In this document: in pieces, positions 8,138 through 16,193 of the stretch
How the letters are laid out: each line of letters opens with the position of its first letter
Position numbering within the stretch: position 1 is the stretch's first letter
Assembly: GCA_017412045.1 (NCBI GenBank)
Contig: JAFQOX010000099.1
Coordinates: 1-47,567, forward strand
Reading direction: 5' to 3'
DNA from: Clostridia bacterium
GTDB taxonomy: Bacteria; Bacillota; Clostridia; Oscillospirales; CAG-272
Length of the DNA: 47,567 bases
Notes under the pieces: model-generated
Databases searched by the model: none
What the model was told of the DNA's origin: nothing
What the model saw: only the letters and a program-made list of their open reading frames with translations
Translations under genes and position numbers: made by a program

Positions 8138-8172
8138 AATCCGGTTTCCTTTCTCTGAAAAATTTTCATAAA

Positions 8173-8405
8173 CAAAAAACCTCAAACCGCACGAAAAGGT
8201 ACGGTTTGAGGTGCAAAAGCACGGTTCCACTCAAAGTTTCACTCATTCCCGCTTTAACGGGCGGACCCGATGCGCCATTTCCTGCGCACAGCCGTGCGGG
8301 TGGTATCCTCCTGCGCTTGTACCGAACGCGCTTTCAGCCGGTGACGCGTTTCTCTGTGCCGACAGCCTGCAGGGGCTTTGTCCCATACGATTGCATTTCA
8401 TTTAT
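8173..8405 (-). promoter_or_regulatory. Threonine T-box riboswitch leader of thrS
   Basis: On the minus strand the leader contains the T-box core GAGTGGAACCGTGC (8219-8232), whose TGGA bulge can pair with a UCCA tRNA end. It is followed by an intrinsic terminator: CCTCAAACCG and its complement (8180-8189 and 8202-8211), then TTTTTTG. Upstream lie several paired segments that should form stem I. Uncharged tRNA-Thr would stabilise the antiterminator and allow thrS transcription. The specifier triplet is not certain; an ACC lies in a plausible position in GTCACCGG. Confidence 0.9.
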
Positions 8406-8411
8406 TATATC

Positions 8412-8440
8412 ATTATACAAAGATTCTATTCGTTTGTCAA
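8412..8440 (-). promoter_or_regulatory. Consensus sigma-A promoter of thrS
   Basis: TTGACA (8435-8440) and TATAAT (8412-8417) on the minus strand with a 17-base spacer, a perfect consensus. Transcription would start near 8405, giving a leader of roughly 270 bases before the thrS start. Confidence 0.9.
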
Positions 8441-8581
8441 GAGGATTTTTCAGATTTTCCATGGCGACAGTATTTACTTTTTATAAAAATCAATGATAAA
8501 TTCTTGTTTGAATACCCTTTCAAACAATAATGTATCGAAAAAAAGTAAATGCTGTTGTCCTGTATTTTCATCCCGTTTCTC

Positions 8582-8610
8582 TTGCTATAGGGCGCGGCGT
8601 ATGGTATAAT
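8582..8610 (+). promoter_or_regulatory. Promoter of the first LRR gene
   Basis: TTGCTA (8582-8587), 17 bases, TATAAT (8605-8610). The -10 is perfect and the -35 matches at four of six positions. It lies 57 bases before the ATG at 8667. Confidence 0.6.
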
Positions 8611-8666
8611 GATCACGGTAAAAAATCCCAAAAACAAGCGCCTTGATACGGCGGAGAGGAAATCGT

Positions 8667-10487
8667 ATGAATGATCGTGATTTTGATATAGAAAACGGGA
8701 TATTGATAAAATATCGGGGCAAGGGCGGCGACGTGACCATCCCCGACGGCGTAACTGCCATTGGAAACGGGGTTTTCAATGGGCGCGACACTCTGACGAG
8801 CGTGACCATCCCCGACGGCGTGACGAGCATCGGACAGTTTGCGTTCTGCGATTGCTCAAGTCTGAAAAGCATAAAGATTCCCGAAGGCGTGACGAGCATT
8901 GGACAGTTTGCGTTCTGCGATTGCTCAAGTCTGAAAAGCGTAAAGATCCCCGACGGCATGACGAGCATTGGGGACTTTGCGTTTTGCGATTGCTTTGCTT
9001 TGGAAAGCGTCTTCGTTCCCGACAGCTTGACGCACGTCAGCGAAAATGCGTTCATCGGCTGCCGCGGTATGACGGATAAAAACGGTATGGTCATCATCGG
9101 CAACGTCCTTTTTGATTATTTCGGGAAGGACGGTCGGGTCACGGTTCCCGATGGTGTGACGGTCATCGGAGAGTCTGCCTTCTATTGCTGCGACAGTCTG
9201 ACGAGTGTGACCATGCCGGACAGCGTGACGAGGATCGGAAAATCCGCGTTCTACGATTGTCAGGGGCTGACGAGCGTGAGGTTTCCCGACGGCGTAACGA
9301 GCATTGGAGAGGAGGCGTTCTACGATTGCAGAGCCCTGACGCGCGTGACGATTCCCGAGGGGGTAAAGGAGATCGGGAAAAACGCCTTCGGCGGTTGCCG
9401 CGGTCTGGCGGATGAAAAAGGCATGGTCATCGTCCGAAACGTGCTTTTTGACTATTGCGGAAAAGGCGGTCGGGTTACGGTGCCAGACGGTGTAACGGTC
9501 ATTTCCGATTCCGTTTTCAGCGGATATACGAATCTGACGGACGCGGTCATTCCCGACGGCGTGACGAGCATTGGGGATATGGCGTTCTTTCATTGCTTGC
9601 ATTTGGAAAGCGTGACCGTTCCCGATAGCATCAGAACGATGGAAAAAGACGCCTTCCCGTCCAATATGAAGCTTCGGGCGTGTACGTTTGCGCCGACGTC
9701 CGCCGACGAAGCGCAAATCAAAATGCTTATGGACAGCTTTGGCACGAAGAATCTCGCGCTCCCGTTTCTTCTGGGCGCGTTGCAAACGAATGGGATTCTG
9801 GAAAAGAAGCTGGAAGCTCGCGTGAAGCATAAGACGTTCCGCGAAGCGTTCATTCCCGAACTGATCGCGGGCGGCGAAGCGAAAGCCTTGCAGAAGCTGC
9901 TTTCCATGCTCAAAAAGCCCGCTCCCGAGGAGATCGACCGTTATATCGGCGCGGCGGAAAACAGCGCGGAAATCCGGACCATGCTTCTGGAATATAAAAA
10001 CCGTCTGTACCCGCCGGAAGCACTCGAAAAAATGGAAGAAATTCAGACGGAAAAGGATTTTGGCTTGCGTGAAAAAACGCTTGCCGATCACAGAAAGATT
10101 TTCACCGTCAAAAGGGTCGGCGATGCCTACGTCATTACGAATTACAAGGGAGAAGCGGACGCGGCGATCGTTCCGTCCGTCATCCGCAGACTTCCCGTCC
10201 GGATCGCAATGCGCGGCTGTAAAACGCTCCGCGAGGTCTATCTGGAAGAGGGACGTCTCCAAATCGAAAGCGAAGCTTTTTCGAAATGTCCCAATCTGCG
10301 AAGCGTCATCGTTCCCGACGGCGTGACGCGTATTGGAAAAGAGGCGTTCAGCAAGTGTAAGCGCTTGCAAATCGTTCGCTTCACAGGCTCGAAAGCGGCT
10401 TGGCAAGCAATCGAGAAGGGAGAAGGTTGGAACGCAGACGTTCCTGCGCAAAAGGTCCTCTGCGCCGACGGTGAGGTGGATCTGTAA
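8667..10487 (+). CDS. BspA-type leucine-rich repeat protein (LRR_5), no signal peptide
   Basis: The protein has 606 residues. Residues about 20-330 are tandem 23-residue repeats of the TpLRR/BspA type (pattern IPDGVTSIG-x-x-AF-x-C-x-x-L). A non-repeat helical region follows (about 340-480). A short second repeat block is near the C-terminus (about 530-575), capped by a segment ending SKAAWQAIEKGEGWN, a usual ending in this family. The ATG at 8667 follows GGAGAGG; a TTG at 8643 is less likely. There is no signal peptide, lipobox or sorting signal, although most BspA proteins are exported, so this one probably acts in the cytoplasm. Such repeats bind proteins. It heads a cluster with a second LRR protein and a TIR-LRR protein. 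Its partner is unknown. Confidence 0.88.
   Translation: MNDRDFDIENGILIKYRGKGGDVTIPDGVTAIGNGVFNGRDTLTSVTIPDGVTSIGQFAFCDCSSLKSIKIPEGVTSIGQFAFCDCSSLKSVKIPDGMTSIGDFAFCDCFALESVFVPDSLTHVSENAFIGCRGMTDKNGMVIIGNVLFDYFGKDGRVTVPDGVTVIGESAFYCCDSLTSVTMPDSVTRIGKSAFYDCQGLTSVRFPDGVTSIGEEAFYDCRALTRVTIPEGVKEIGKNAFGGCRGLADEKGMVIVRNVLFDYCGKGGRVTVPDGVTVISDSVFSGYTNLTDAVIPDGVTSIGDMAFFHCLHLESVTVPDSIRTMEKDAFPSNMKLRACTFAPTSADEAQIKMLMDSFGTKNLALPFLLGALQTNGILEKKLEARVKHKTFREAFIPELIAGGEAKALQKLLSMLKKPAPEEIDRYIGAAENSAEIRTMLLEYKNRLYPPEALEKMEEIQTEKDFGLREKTLADHRKIFTVKRVGDAYVITNYKGEADAAIVPSVIRRLPVRIAMRGCKTLREVYLEEGRLQIESEAFSKCPNLRSVIVPDGVTRIGKEAFSKCKRLQIVRFTGSKAAWQAIEKGEGWNADVPAQKVLCADGEVDL
8821..8958 (+). repeat. 69-base tandem duplication inside the LRR gene
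   Basis: Two adjacent 69-base units (8821-8889 and 8890-8958) are nearly identical, each encoding one 23-residue repeat containing SIGQFAFCDCSSLKS. The near-identity at the DNA level indicates a recent duplication, so the repeat number may vary between strains. Confidence 0.85.
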
Positions 10488-10517
10488 GCTCGATGCGGAA
10501 TCATTTTCCGTAAAAAT

Positions 10518-10567
10518 AAATGCGGTTGTCCTGCTTTTTTCAACAGGGCAACCGCATTTGCTTTTTT
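10518..10567 (+). terminator. Terminator of the first LRR gene
   Basis: AAATGCGGTTG at 10518-10528 pairs with CAACCGCATTT at 10549-10559, extended inward by CCTG/CAGG-type pairing, then CTTTTTTG. It lies 31 bases after the stop. Confidence 0.8.
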
Positions 10568-10670
10568 GTGAGCCGGAACGATAAATGTTACTTCCGGCTT
10601 TCACAACATAAAAACAGAGACAAAAAAATTCGACGGACAAATGTGTTTAAAATTTTTTCAAAAACTACTC

Positions 10671-10713
10671 ATCCACCGCTCAACGCGGTTGAGAGGTCGC
10701 GGTAGCGGTGGAT
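10671..10713. repeat. GC-rich 10-base inverted repeat between LRR genes
   Basis: ATCCACCGCT (10671-10680) and AGCGGTGGAT (10704-10713) form a perfect 10-base stem around a 23-base loop that can itself fold (CAACGCGGTTG). It has no flanking T tract in the plus direction, so it is not an obvious terminator for the upstream gene. The remaining bases of the 342-base gap (10488-10829) hold only the terminator and the next promoter. Confidence 0.55.
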
Positions 10714-10760
10714 AAGGTGCGCTATTGCCCGACGTGTGAAAAAACCGCAAAAAAAATTTC

Positions 10761-10788
10761 TTGCATTTCCGCGCATCTATGGTATAAT
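10761..10788 (+). promoter_or_regulatory. Promoter of the second LRR gene
   Basis: TTGCAT (10761-10766), 16 bases, TATAAT (10783-10788), 41 bases before the ATG at 10830. Confidence 0.65.
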
Positions 10789-10829
10789 GAAAATATAAAA
10801 TATCTCGTTTGAGAAAGAGGTTTTGTGCT

Positions 10830-11786
10830 ATGAAAACGAAAATATCTGCCATGGGACTTGCCTACGCGGTCAATAAGGACCGGGTGACCTGTCGGATCAC
10901 GGGGATCGGCGTTTATGAGAAGGAGCACCTTCTGATCCCCGACAGCCTTGACGGCTATCCGGTAACGAGCATAGCGAAGGAAGCGTTTCTGGATCGCGCG
11001 GAGCTGATTTCCGCAGAGATCGCGGACGGCGTGACGGTCATCGGCGCGGAAGCCTTCCGCGGCTGTTCCCGACTCGCCTGCGTGAAAATCGCCGATACCG
11101 TAACGGAGATCGGATGGGGCGCATTTCTGGACTGCGCGTCCCTCTCCTCACTTTCGCTCGGACGCGGCGTGCAGGAGATCGCGGCTTGCGCGTTCTGCGG
11201 CTGTCCCGCAAAAATGGAGATCCCCGCCGGCGTGACTTCGATCGGGGAACAGGCTTTTCTCGGTACGTCCGAGATCGCCGTTTCGGAAAAAAATCCGCGT
11301 TTCGTCTCCGTGGACGGCAATCTCTACACCTCGGACGGCAAAACGCTGCTGCAATATGCGGTCGGTAAGCAGGATCCGGTTTTTCGGATTCCCGATGCCG
11401 TCACGGAAATCGGCAGCTTTGCCTTCAGCGGCGCAGAGCGCCTTTCGGCGGTTCGCTTCGGTCGGAGCGTGAAGAGCATCGGAAGCAACGCCTTCCACGG
11501 ATGCACCTCGCTGTGGGCGGCGGTCCTTCCCGACGGCGCGCGAAGCATTGGAGATTCCGCGTTCTACGGCTGTACCTCTCTTTCCGTCGTTTCCGTTGAC
11601 AACGGTATGCAGAGGATCGGCAGAGGGGCGTTCGATCAATGCCCGAAGCTTTCCCGCATCCACCGCAGAGGTAAAAAGCCGATCTGGCAAAAGGTCCTTT
11701 TCGGCAAAAAGCGCGGCGCGTCCTTCCCGCTCTGTGAGATCCAATGCAAAAATCTGAAGATCAAATTTTTATTTCCGCAGAAGTGA
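10830..11786 (+). CDS. LRR_5 (BspA-type) leucine-rich repeat protein, cytoplasmic
   Basis: The protein has 318 residues from the ATG at 10830, which follows AAAGAGG; an earlier frame start at 10809 is rejected. The N-terminal 40 residues lead into BspA-type 23-residue repeats (for example IADGVTVIGAEAFRGCSRL and LPDGARSIGDSAFYGCTSL) that fill nearly the whole length. A short basic tail ends KNLKIKFLFPQK. There is no signal peptide. A non-repeat insertion near residues 155-185 (VSVDGNLYTSDGKTLLQYA) is common in this family, where it often marks a repeat with a hairpin. Only 42 bases separate it from the TIR-LRR gene, whose C-terminus also ends in IKFLF, so the two are probably co-transcribed and related by duplication. 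Confidence 0.87.
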   Translation: MKTKISAMGLAYAVNKDRVTCRITGIGVYEKEHLLIPDSLDGYPVTSIAKEAFLDRAELISAEIADGVTVIGAEAFRGCSRLACVKIADTVTEIGWGAFLDCASLSSLSLGRGVQEIAACAFCGCPAKMEIPAGVTSIGEQAFLGTSEIAVSEKNPRFVSVDGNLYTSDGKTLLQYAVGKQDPVFRIPDAVTEIGSFAFSGAERLSAVRFGRSVKSIGSNAFHGCTSLWAAVLPDGARSIGDSAFYGCTSLSVVSVDNGMQRIGRGAFDQCPKLSRIHRRGKKPIWQKVLFGKKRGASFPLCEIQCKNLKIKFLFPQK

Positions 11787-11828
11787 CGCCGTCAAGCCGA
11801 AACAGAATCAGACCGTGAGGAGATTAAC

Positions 11829-13346
11829 ATGAATCAGAATATATGCTATAACTGCGGCGGCGAATACGTTTTGCGAAAGGGCAGACGTGTTTGCGCATAC
11901 TGCGGATCCAATATGCCCGAGATGATCTCGGGTGAAGAAAGCACCCTTCTTTTCAACGCCTTTCAGCGGCTTCGCCTGGCAGAATTCGCCGATGCGGAGC
12001 AGGATTTCGACGATATCATCCGCCGTTATCCGCGCAACGCCAACGCCTATTGGGGCAGACTGATGGCGCGGTACGGCATCAAATACGAGAGGGATTACGA
12101 CGGCAAGCAAATTCCGACCTGCTACGCGGCATCCATCGAAAGCGTATGGAACGCCGAGGATTATCGGAAGGCCGTGGAATACGCCGACGAGGAGAGCCGC
12201 GCCGTATTCCGCGCGCACGCGGAGTATATCGAGAGCGTCCGTCGGGAATGGCTGGACAAGGCAAGCCGCGAGAAGCCCTACGATATTTTCATCAGCTACA
12301 AGGACAGCGACGCGGAAAACGGCATCGACCGTACCGCCGACAGCGATGAGATGCGAGAGCTCTATATCTATCTGCTCGGCAAGGGCTACCGCGTATTTTT
12401 CAGCAGGGAGAGCCTGCGCGGCAAAGCCGGCGAGAAATACGAGCCCTATATTTACGGCGCGCTTTCGACGGCGAAGGTCATGCTGGTCTACGCCTCCAAG
12501 CCCGGCTACGCCAACGCGACGTGGGTGAAAAACGAATGGTCGCGTTATCAGCGGCTGATCCGCGCGGGCGCGAAGCATCCCGATTCCCTGATCGTGGCTT
12601 ACAAGGGCTTTTCCCCGAAGGAGCTTCCCCTCGCGCTCTGCGAATCGGGCAGACAGCATCTCGATGCCTCCAAGCCCGGATTTTATAATGAATTTCTGGA
12701 AGCGGTCGCGCGGATCACGGAGCAATCCGATGCGCTGACAGCGCCTCCCAAACCGACGCCCAAGACCGCACCCGCAGAAAAGCCGAAGGACAAGCCGCTT
12801 TCCGCGCAGCCTTCGCAAGGCTTGCGGTTCTCCTATAACGGCGTTCTTCTGGGCATTGGAAGCTGTACGGATTCGGATATCGTGACGCCGAAGGGAACGT
12901 TCGGCGTTTACGAAAGGGCGTTTGCCGATTGCGCACAGATCACGGGACTATACGTCCCCCACTTTATGGACCGTATCGACGATTTCGCATTTGAAAACTG
13001 CGAAAACCTGAAATATCTGACCGTGGACAACAACCTCGATGCCATCGGCGAGGGCGCGTTCCGTGGCTGCGCGGGTCTGGAAAAGGTAACGATCCGCAAT
13101 TCCCGCGGACTCCTCATCGTGCAATACGCCTTCTATGGCTGTTCGAGTCTGCGCGAGGTCACGCTTCCCGCCTCCGTGACGGGTATCGGACCGTACGCCT
13201 TCGGTATTTGCCGCGCGCTGACGAGAATCCGATTCAAGGGGACGAAAAAGGATTGGAAAAAGATCCCTCTTCATTCCAGATGGAGAGCCAAATCCGTCAT
13301 CCGCGAGGTCGAATGCACGGACGGAACGATCAAATTTCTCTTCTGA
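11829..13346 (+). CDS. Zinc ribbon-TIR-LRR protein
   Basis: The protein has 505 residues. Cys6/Cys9 and Cys22/Cys25 form a zinc ribbon. Residues 35-145 are helical and TPR-like (AEFADAEQDFDDIIRRYP). A TIR domain (about 149-290) opens with YDIFISYKDSDAE and has FFSRESLRG, KYEPYIYGAL and TWVKNEWSRY. Glu236 in the last motif is in the position of the catalytic glutamate of NAD-consuming TIR domains. A Pro/Lys linker (303-325) joins it to BspA-type repeats (about 335-480). Bacterial TIR domains cleave NAD+ or make signalling nucleotides, often in phage defence. Here the repeats could sense a ligand as in eukaryotic TIR-LRR receptors; that is inference. No signal peptide is present. The ATG follows GTGAGGAG. 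It is probably in an operon with the preceding LRR gene. Confidence 0.9.
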   Translation: MNQNICYNCGGEYVLRKGRRVCAYCGSNMPEMISGEESTLLFNAFQRLRLAEFADAEQDFDDIIRRYPRNANAYWGRLMARYGIKYERDYDGKQIPTCYAASIESVWNAEDYRKAVEYADEESRAVFRAHAEYIESVRREWLDKASREKPYDIFISYKDSDAENGIDRTADSDEMRELYIYLLGKGYRVFFSRESLRGKAGEKYEPYIYGALSTAKVMLVYASKPGYANATWVKNEWSRYQRLIRAGAKHPDSLIVAYKGFSPKELPLALCESGRQHLDASKPGFYNEFLEAVARITEQSDALTAPPKPTPKTAPAEKPKDKPLSAQPSQGLRFSYNGVLLGIGSCTDSDIVTPKGTFGVYERAFADCAQITGLYVPHFMDRIDDFAFENCENLKYLTVDNNLDAIGEGAFRGCAGLEKVTIRNSRGLLIVQYAFYGCSSLREVTLPASVTGIGPYAFGICRALTRIRFKGTKKDWKKIPLHSRWRAKSVIREVECTDGTIKFLF

Positions 13347-13382
13347 TCGCGCAAAATACCGCTTTGACGGTCTGATAGAACG

Positions 13383-13430
13383 AAAACCTTCCGCCGCCGC
13401 GTTTTTCTGCGGTGACGGAAGGTTTTTTCG
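13383..13430 (+). terminator. Bidirectional terminator between the TIR-LRR and Sel1 genes
   Basis: AAAACCTTCCG (13383-13393) pairs with CGGAAGGTTTT (13416-13426), with inner GCCGC/GCGG pairing and T tracts on both sides. It separates convergent genes and can serve both. Confidence 0.8.
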
Positions 13431-13446
13431 TCCGTTTGGGGAAATA

Positions 13447-14274
13447 TCAGATATGATACGTATAGTCCTTGATCGCTTTGATGATCTGCTGGGCGACGTT
13501 GACCGCAAATTCACGGCGTTCAGGCTCGTCAAGCCGTTCGGAGGACACCTTCAGTGTGCGCCCGAGAAGCGTCTGCTCCGTGAGCACCTCCTCGTTTTGC
13601 AGACAGAGTCCCAGACAGTATACGGCGTAGGGAAAGGGGATGGTTGCCGCCTTCGCGTACCAATAGATCATCATCGGTCCGTTTGCCGAAACGCCGCGTC
13701 CCGTTCGGTAGGCGATAGCGAGATTCACCATTGCCTTTGCGTTTCCGCCCTTGGCGGCGATGAAGTACCAGAACGCGCCCTCCAGCGGGTCAGGCTCTCC
13801 CAACTCGCCCTTTGAAAGAGAAACGCCGTAATTGTATTGCGCGTCCCTGTGACCGCATAGCGCGGCGTTCTTGAAATGCGCGCCCGCCGTCACGTAATCC
13901 TTCTCTCTGACCGCCGCCAGCGCCGCCCCGTATTCGGCTTCCGCGTATTGACGGTCGTAGCATTCGGCGGTCTGACGGACCGCGGCATCGTGATACGCAT
14001 CGTCAAAGCAAAAGCCGCAAAGATCCACGCCGACGTGCGGAAGGATCATATATTTCGCCTCATACAGACGAAAAAGGGCTTTTTCCGTTCGGGCGGCGGC
14101 AGGGCGGAAGGCATCGTTTTTGCTGCTCTCGTAATTTTCCTTCATCTTCAGGATGGTTTCATCCACGTCGGACGAAAAAAAGAGCGGTAAGGTCTCTACG
14201 GTCAGTTTGTTGATAAAGTCCAGACCGTCTGTTTCGGGGAATCCGTTGATTTTTTCGGAATAAGCAATCGTCAT
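13447..14274 (-). CDS. Sel1-like repeat protein
   Basis: The protein has 275 residues. The middle (about 125-230) contains Sel1/TPR-type helical repeats with the A-x-x-x-Y-x-x-G pattern (HRDAQYNYGVSLSKGE, AKAMVNLAIAYRTGRGV, YAVYCLGLCLQ), which usually mediate protein-protein contacts. The N-terminal 90 residues and the last 35 are unrecognised. I chose the ATG at 14274; GTG codons at 14286 and 14283 are possible and no site has a strong ribosome binding sequence. There is no signal peptide. The gene converges on the TIR-LRR gene, and its repeat-adaptor nature fits with that cluster, but a joint function is unproved. The 283 bases upstream (14275-14557) hold no gene or clear signal that I can support. 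Confidence 0.8.
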   Translation of the reverse strand: MTIAYSEKINGFPETDGLDFINKLTVETLPLFFSSDVDETILKMKENYESSKNDAFRPAAARTEKALFRLYEAKYMILPHVGVDLCGFCFDDAYHDAAVRQTAECYDRQYAEAEYGAALAAVREKDYVTAGAHFKNAALCGHRDAQYNYGVSLSKGELGEPDPLEGAFWYFIAAKGGNAKAMVNLAIAYRTGRGVSANGPMMIYWYAKAATIPFPYAVYCLGLCLQNEEVLTEQTLLGRTLKVSSERLDEPERREFAVNVAQQIIKAIKDYTYHI

Positions 14275-14557
14275 TTTACGCACCACGCTTTCATCGGATT
14301 TGTCGATAACCGAAAAGCAAAGATAAGTTTATCTTTCTATTCTTCGTCAAGTTCAGGTTATCAAGCACGTCCGTTTATTTTCTGGCTCTATTATATCAGG
14401 GAACCCAAAAAAGCGCAAGGCGAAAGTATCGAATCCGGGTAGAAGTTCGCCGGCGGATTTTATTCGTACGGGACGTTTACCGTATAAAGAAAAAGGACAG
14501 AACGTTTTTTGTGGGTACAGTTTTTTTGCATTCGGACTGATCGCAAGGAAGCGGGCA

Positions 14558-15043
14558 TTATCCGCCGTAAGCATCGGCGGGAGTCGCATCCTCGTAAGAT
14601 ACGGTTTTTTGATTCAGATCGTAGATCCGGACATCTCCGCAAATGATGTTGCCCGCGGCATCAAAGATAACTTTTTCGCGGACCTCTTTCGCGTCGGGAT
14701 CGAAATCGTGCAGATCGAAGCCGAGCGTTTTCAGATATGCGCCCGCATCCTCGCCGTCCATCACCCAGCCGAATGCATAACGAATCTTCACGACGTCCTA
14801 CAAGGAGATCTCTTTTGGGTCTACCGTGGCGAACAGAAGATCGTCCTCCGTCATGGAGAAAAAGCGGTAAAGCGCCTCGCGGTCCGGAAGCTCCGTCAGA
14901 AGCCTCAGCGTCGCTTCGTCGTTCGGGGGCATGACGAAATCTTCGTCAAGATCGTATACTGCGGTTCCTTTTTTCGTGTAAATTTGAACCGTCACAAAGG
15001 AGCTGCTGCTCGAATTGGTGACAAAATCCGTTCTGATTTTCAT
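14558..15043 (-). pseudogene. Small protein gene split by an in-frame TAG
   Basis: The 5' part begins MKIRTDFVTNSSSSSF, a start shared by a group of small Firmicute proteins of unknown function, and runs 81 codons to a TAG at 14798-14800. The same frame continues for another 80 codons to 14558 (VVKIRYAFGWVMDGEDAG and on). A single change such as AAG to TAG would explain the break, giving an ancestral protein of about 161 residues. The ATG at 15043 follows AAAGGATG. A GTG at 14791 preceded by AGGA could start the second half separately, so two short genes remain possible. The next gene (metallophosphoesterase) ends 46 bases upstream. Function unknown. Confidence 0.55.
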
Positions 15044-15089
15044 AAAATCATCCTTTCTCTTTGTTCCATGGTAAATTGCGCGGAATGGG

Positions 15090-16136
15090 TCAGGACTCCT
15101 CAACCAACCGCAGGCGTAAATCAAAGCTTTCGTCAAAGGTATATACGAAGGTTTTGCAGACCTTATCCCGATTGGAGCTCACGCCGATCTGCGGACAGAA
15201 GCCGAGAAGGATGCCGTCCATTTTTACGTGATAGGAAAGTCCGTGCATATGACCGCAAAGATAGGATTTCGCGCTCCCCATCTCCTTCATCGCCGTATAA
15301 AAGGGGGACGGCTCCGCATTCTCCTGCCCGAAAACCGCGTTTTCCATCCAACCGCCGAGCGTCTGCCGATAGACGAAGTCTGCGCCGTCTCCGTCAGCCG
15401 CTTTTCGGTAGGCGGTGAAATGCTCGGGGAGCTGTATATGCCCGTAGGTGAGCGTCGGAATGATCTCGTGCGCGTTGTTTTTCTGTTCGGCATAAATGCC
15501 GTTCAATCTGACGATCTCGTTTTTATACCACGCGATCTGTCCCTCCGTGATGGATTGATAGCGTCCCGCCTCATAATCGTAAGTACCCGTATCCACGATC
15601 ACGATCGCGCCGAGGAGCGCGCCCGTCTCCTCGTCTGTCAGAGAAATCGAAAAATTGCCGTATCGGTTTTCGGCGGTATTCTCAATATAGCCGGCGCGGT
15701 ACAGTAGCCACGGCGAATCGCAACGCTCCAGATAATCCGAAACGTCTCGCTTGCGGTATCCGGGAAGCGTCGTTTCCGCATCGTGGTTGCCGAATACGAG
15801 GGTATACGGCGTTTGATAGGCATCCATGATGGCGATCAGCTCCTTGATGCCTTCCACACCCGTATTCATGATATTATCTCCGCTCAGAACGATCAGATCG
15901 GGCTTTTCCTTTTCCACGAGATCGTTCATGAATCCGACCGTCCGCGCCTCATCCGCGTTATGGAATTGCTCTCCCTCCGTGCCGAAATGCAGATCGGCAA
16001 ATTGAATGATTTTGAATTCCTCGCCGCGCGTCATCGAAAGCGAAAGCTCCTCGCTTTCCTCGTTGCGGGAGCGACCGCAGGAGACGAGCGGAAACAGCAG
16101 GGAAAAGCAAAGTAGAAAACAAAGTGATTTTTTCAT
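15090..16136 (-). CDS. Lipoprotein metallophosphoesterase
   Basis: The protein has 348 residues. It begins with a lipoprotein signal peptide (MKKSLCFLLC..., lipobox LVSC with Cys20), so it is anchored on the outer face of the membrane. The calcineurin-like phosphoesterase motifs are present in order: DLHFG, GDN, GNHD, then GHIQLPEH and GHMHG, which together hold two metal ions. It resembles DcrB/purple-acid-phosphatase-like exported phosphodiesterases. The substrate is unknown; extracellular phosphate esters or nucleotides are likely. It is the second gene after a membrane-anchored XRE regulator (57-base gap), which suggests co-transcription from the promoter near 17127. Confidence 0.9.
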   Translation of the reverse strand: MKKSLCFLLCFSLLFPLVSCGRSRNEESEELSLSMTRGEEFKIIQFADLHFGTEGEQFHNADEARTVGFMNDLVEKEKPDLIVLSGDNIMNTGVEGIKELIAIMDAYQTPYTLVFGNHDAETTLPGYRKRDVSDYLERCDSPWLLYRAGYIENTAENRYGNFSISLTDEETGALLGAIVIVDTGTYDYEAGRYQSITEGQIAWYKNEIVRLNGIYAEQKNNAHEIIPTLTYGHIQLPEHFTAYRKAADGDGADFVYRQTLGGWMENAVFGQENAEPSPFYTAMKEMGSAKSYLCGHMHGLSYHVKMDGILLGFCPQIGVSSNRDKVCKTFVYTFDESFDLRLRLVEES

Positions 16137-16193
16137 GTTGAAATGATAACCTTCTTTTTATTTTTTGATGGACCGTCCGTCGGGGATTTTCGA

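Noticed and set aside
6308-8158. A 616-codon open frame on the plus strand opposite thrS
   Set aside because: It is antisense to thrS, whose motifs are unambiguous, and its product shows no recognisable pattern.
8821-9650. CRISPR-like repeated units
   Set aside because: The repeats are coding 23-residue LRR units in one frame, not repeats separated by unique spacers.
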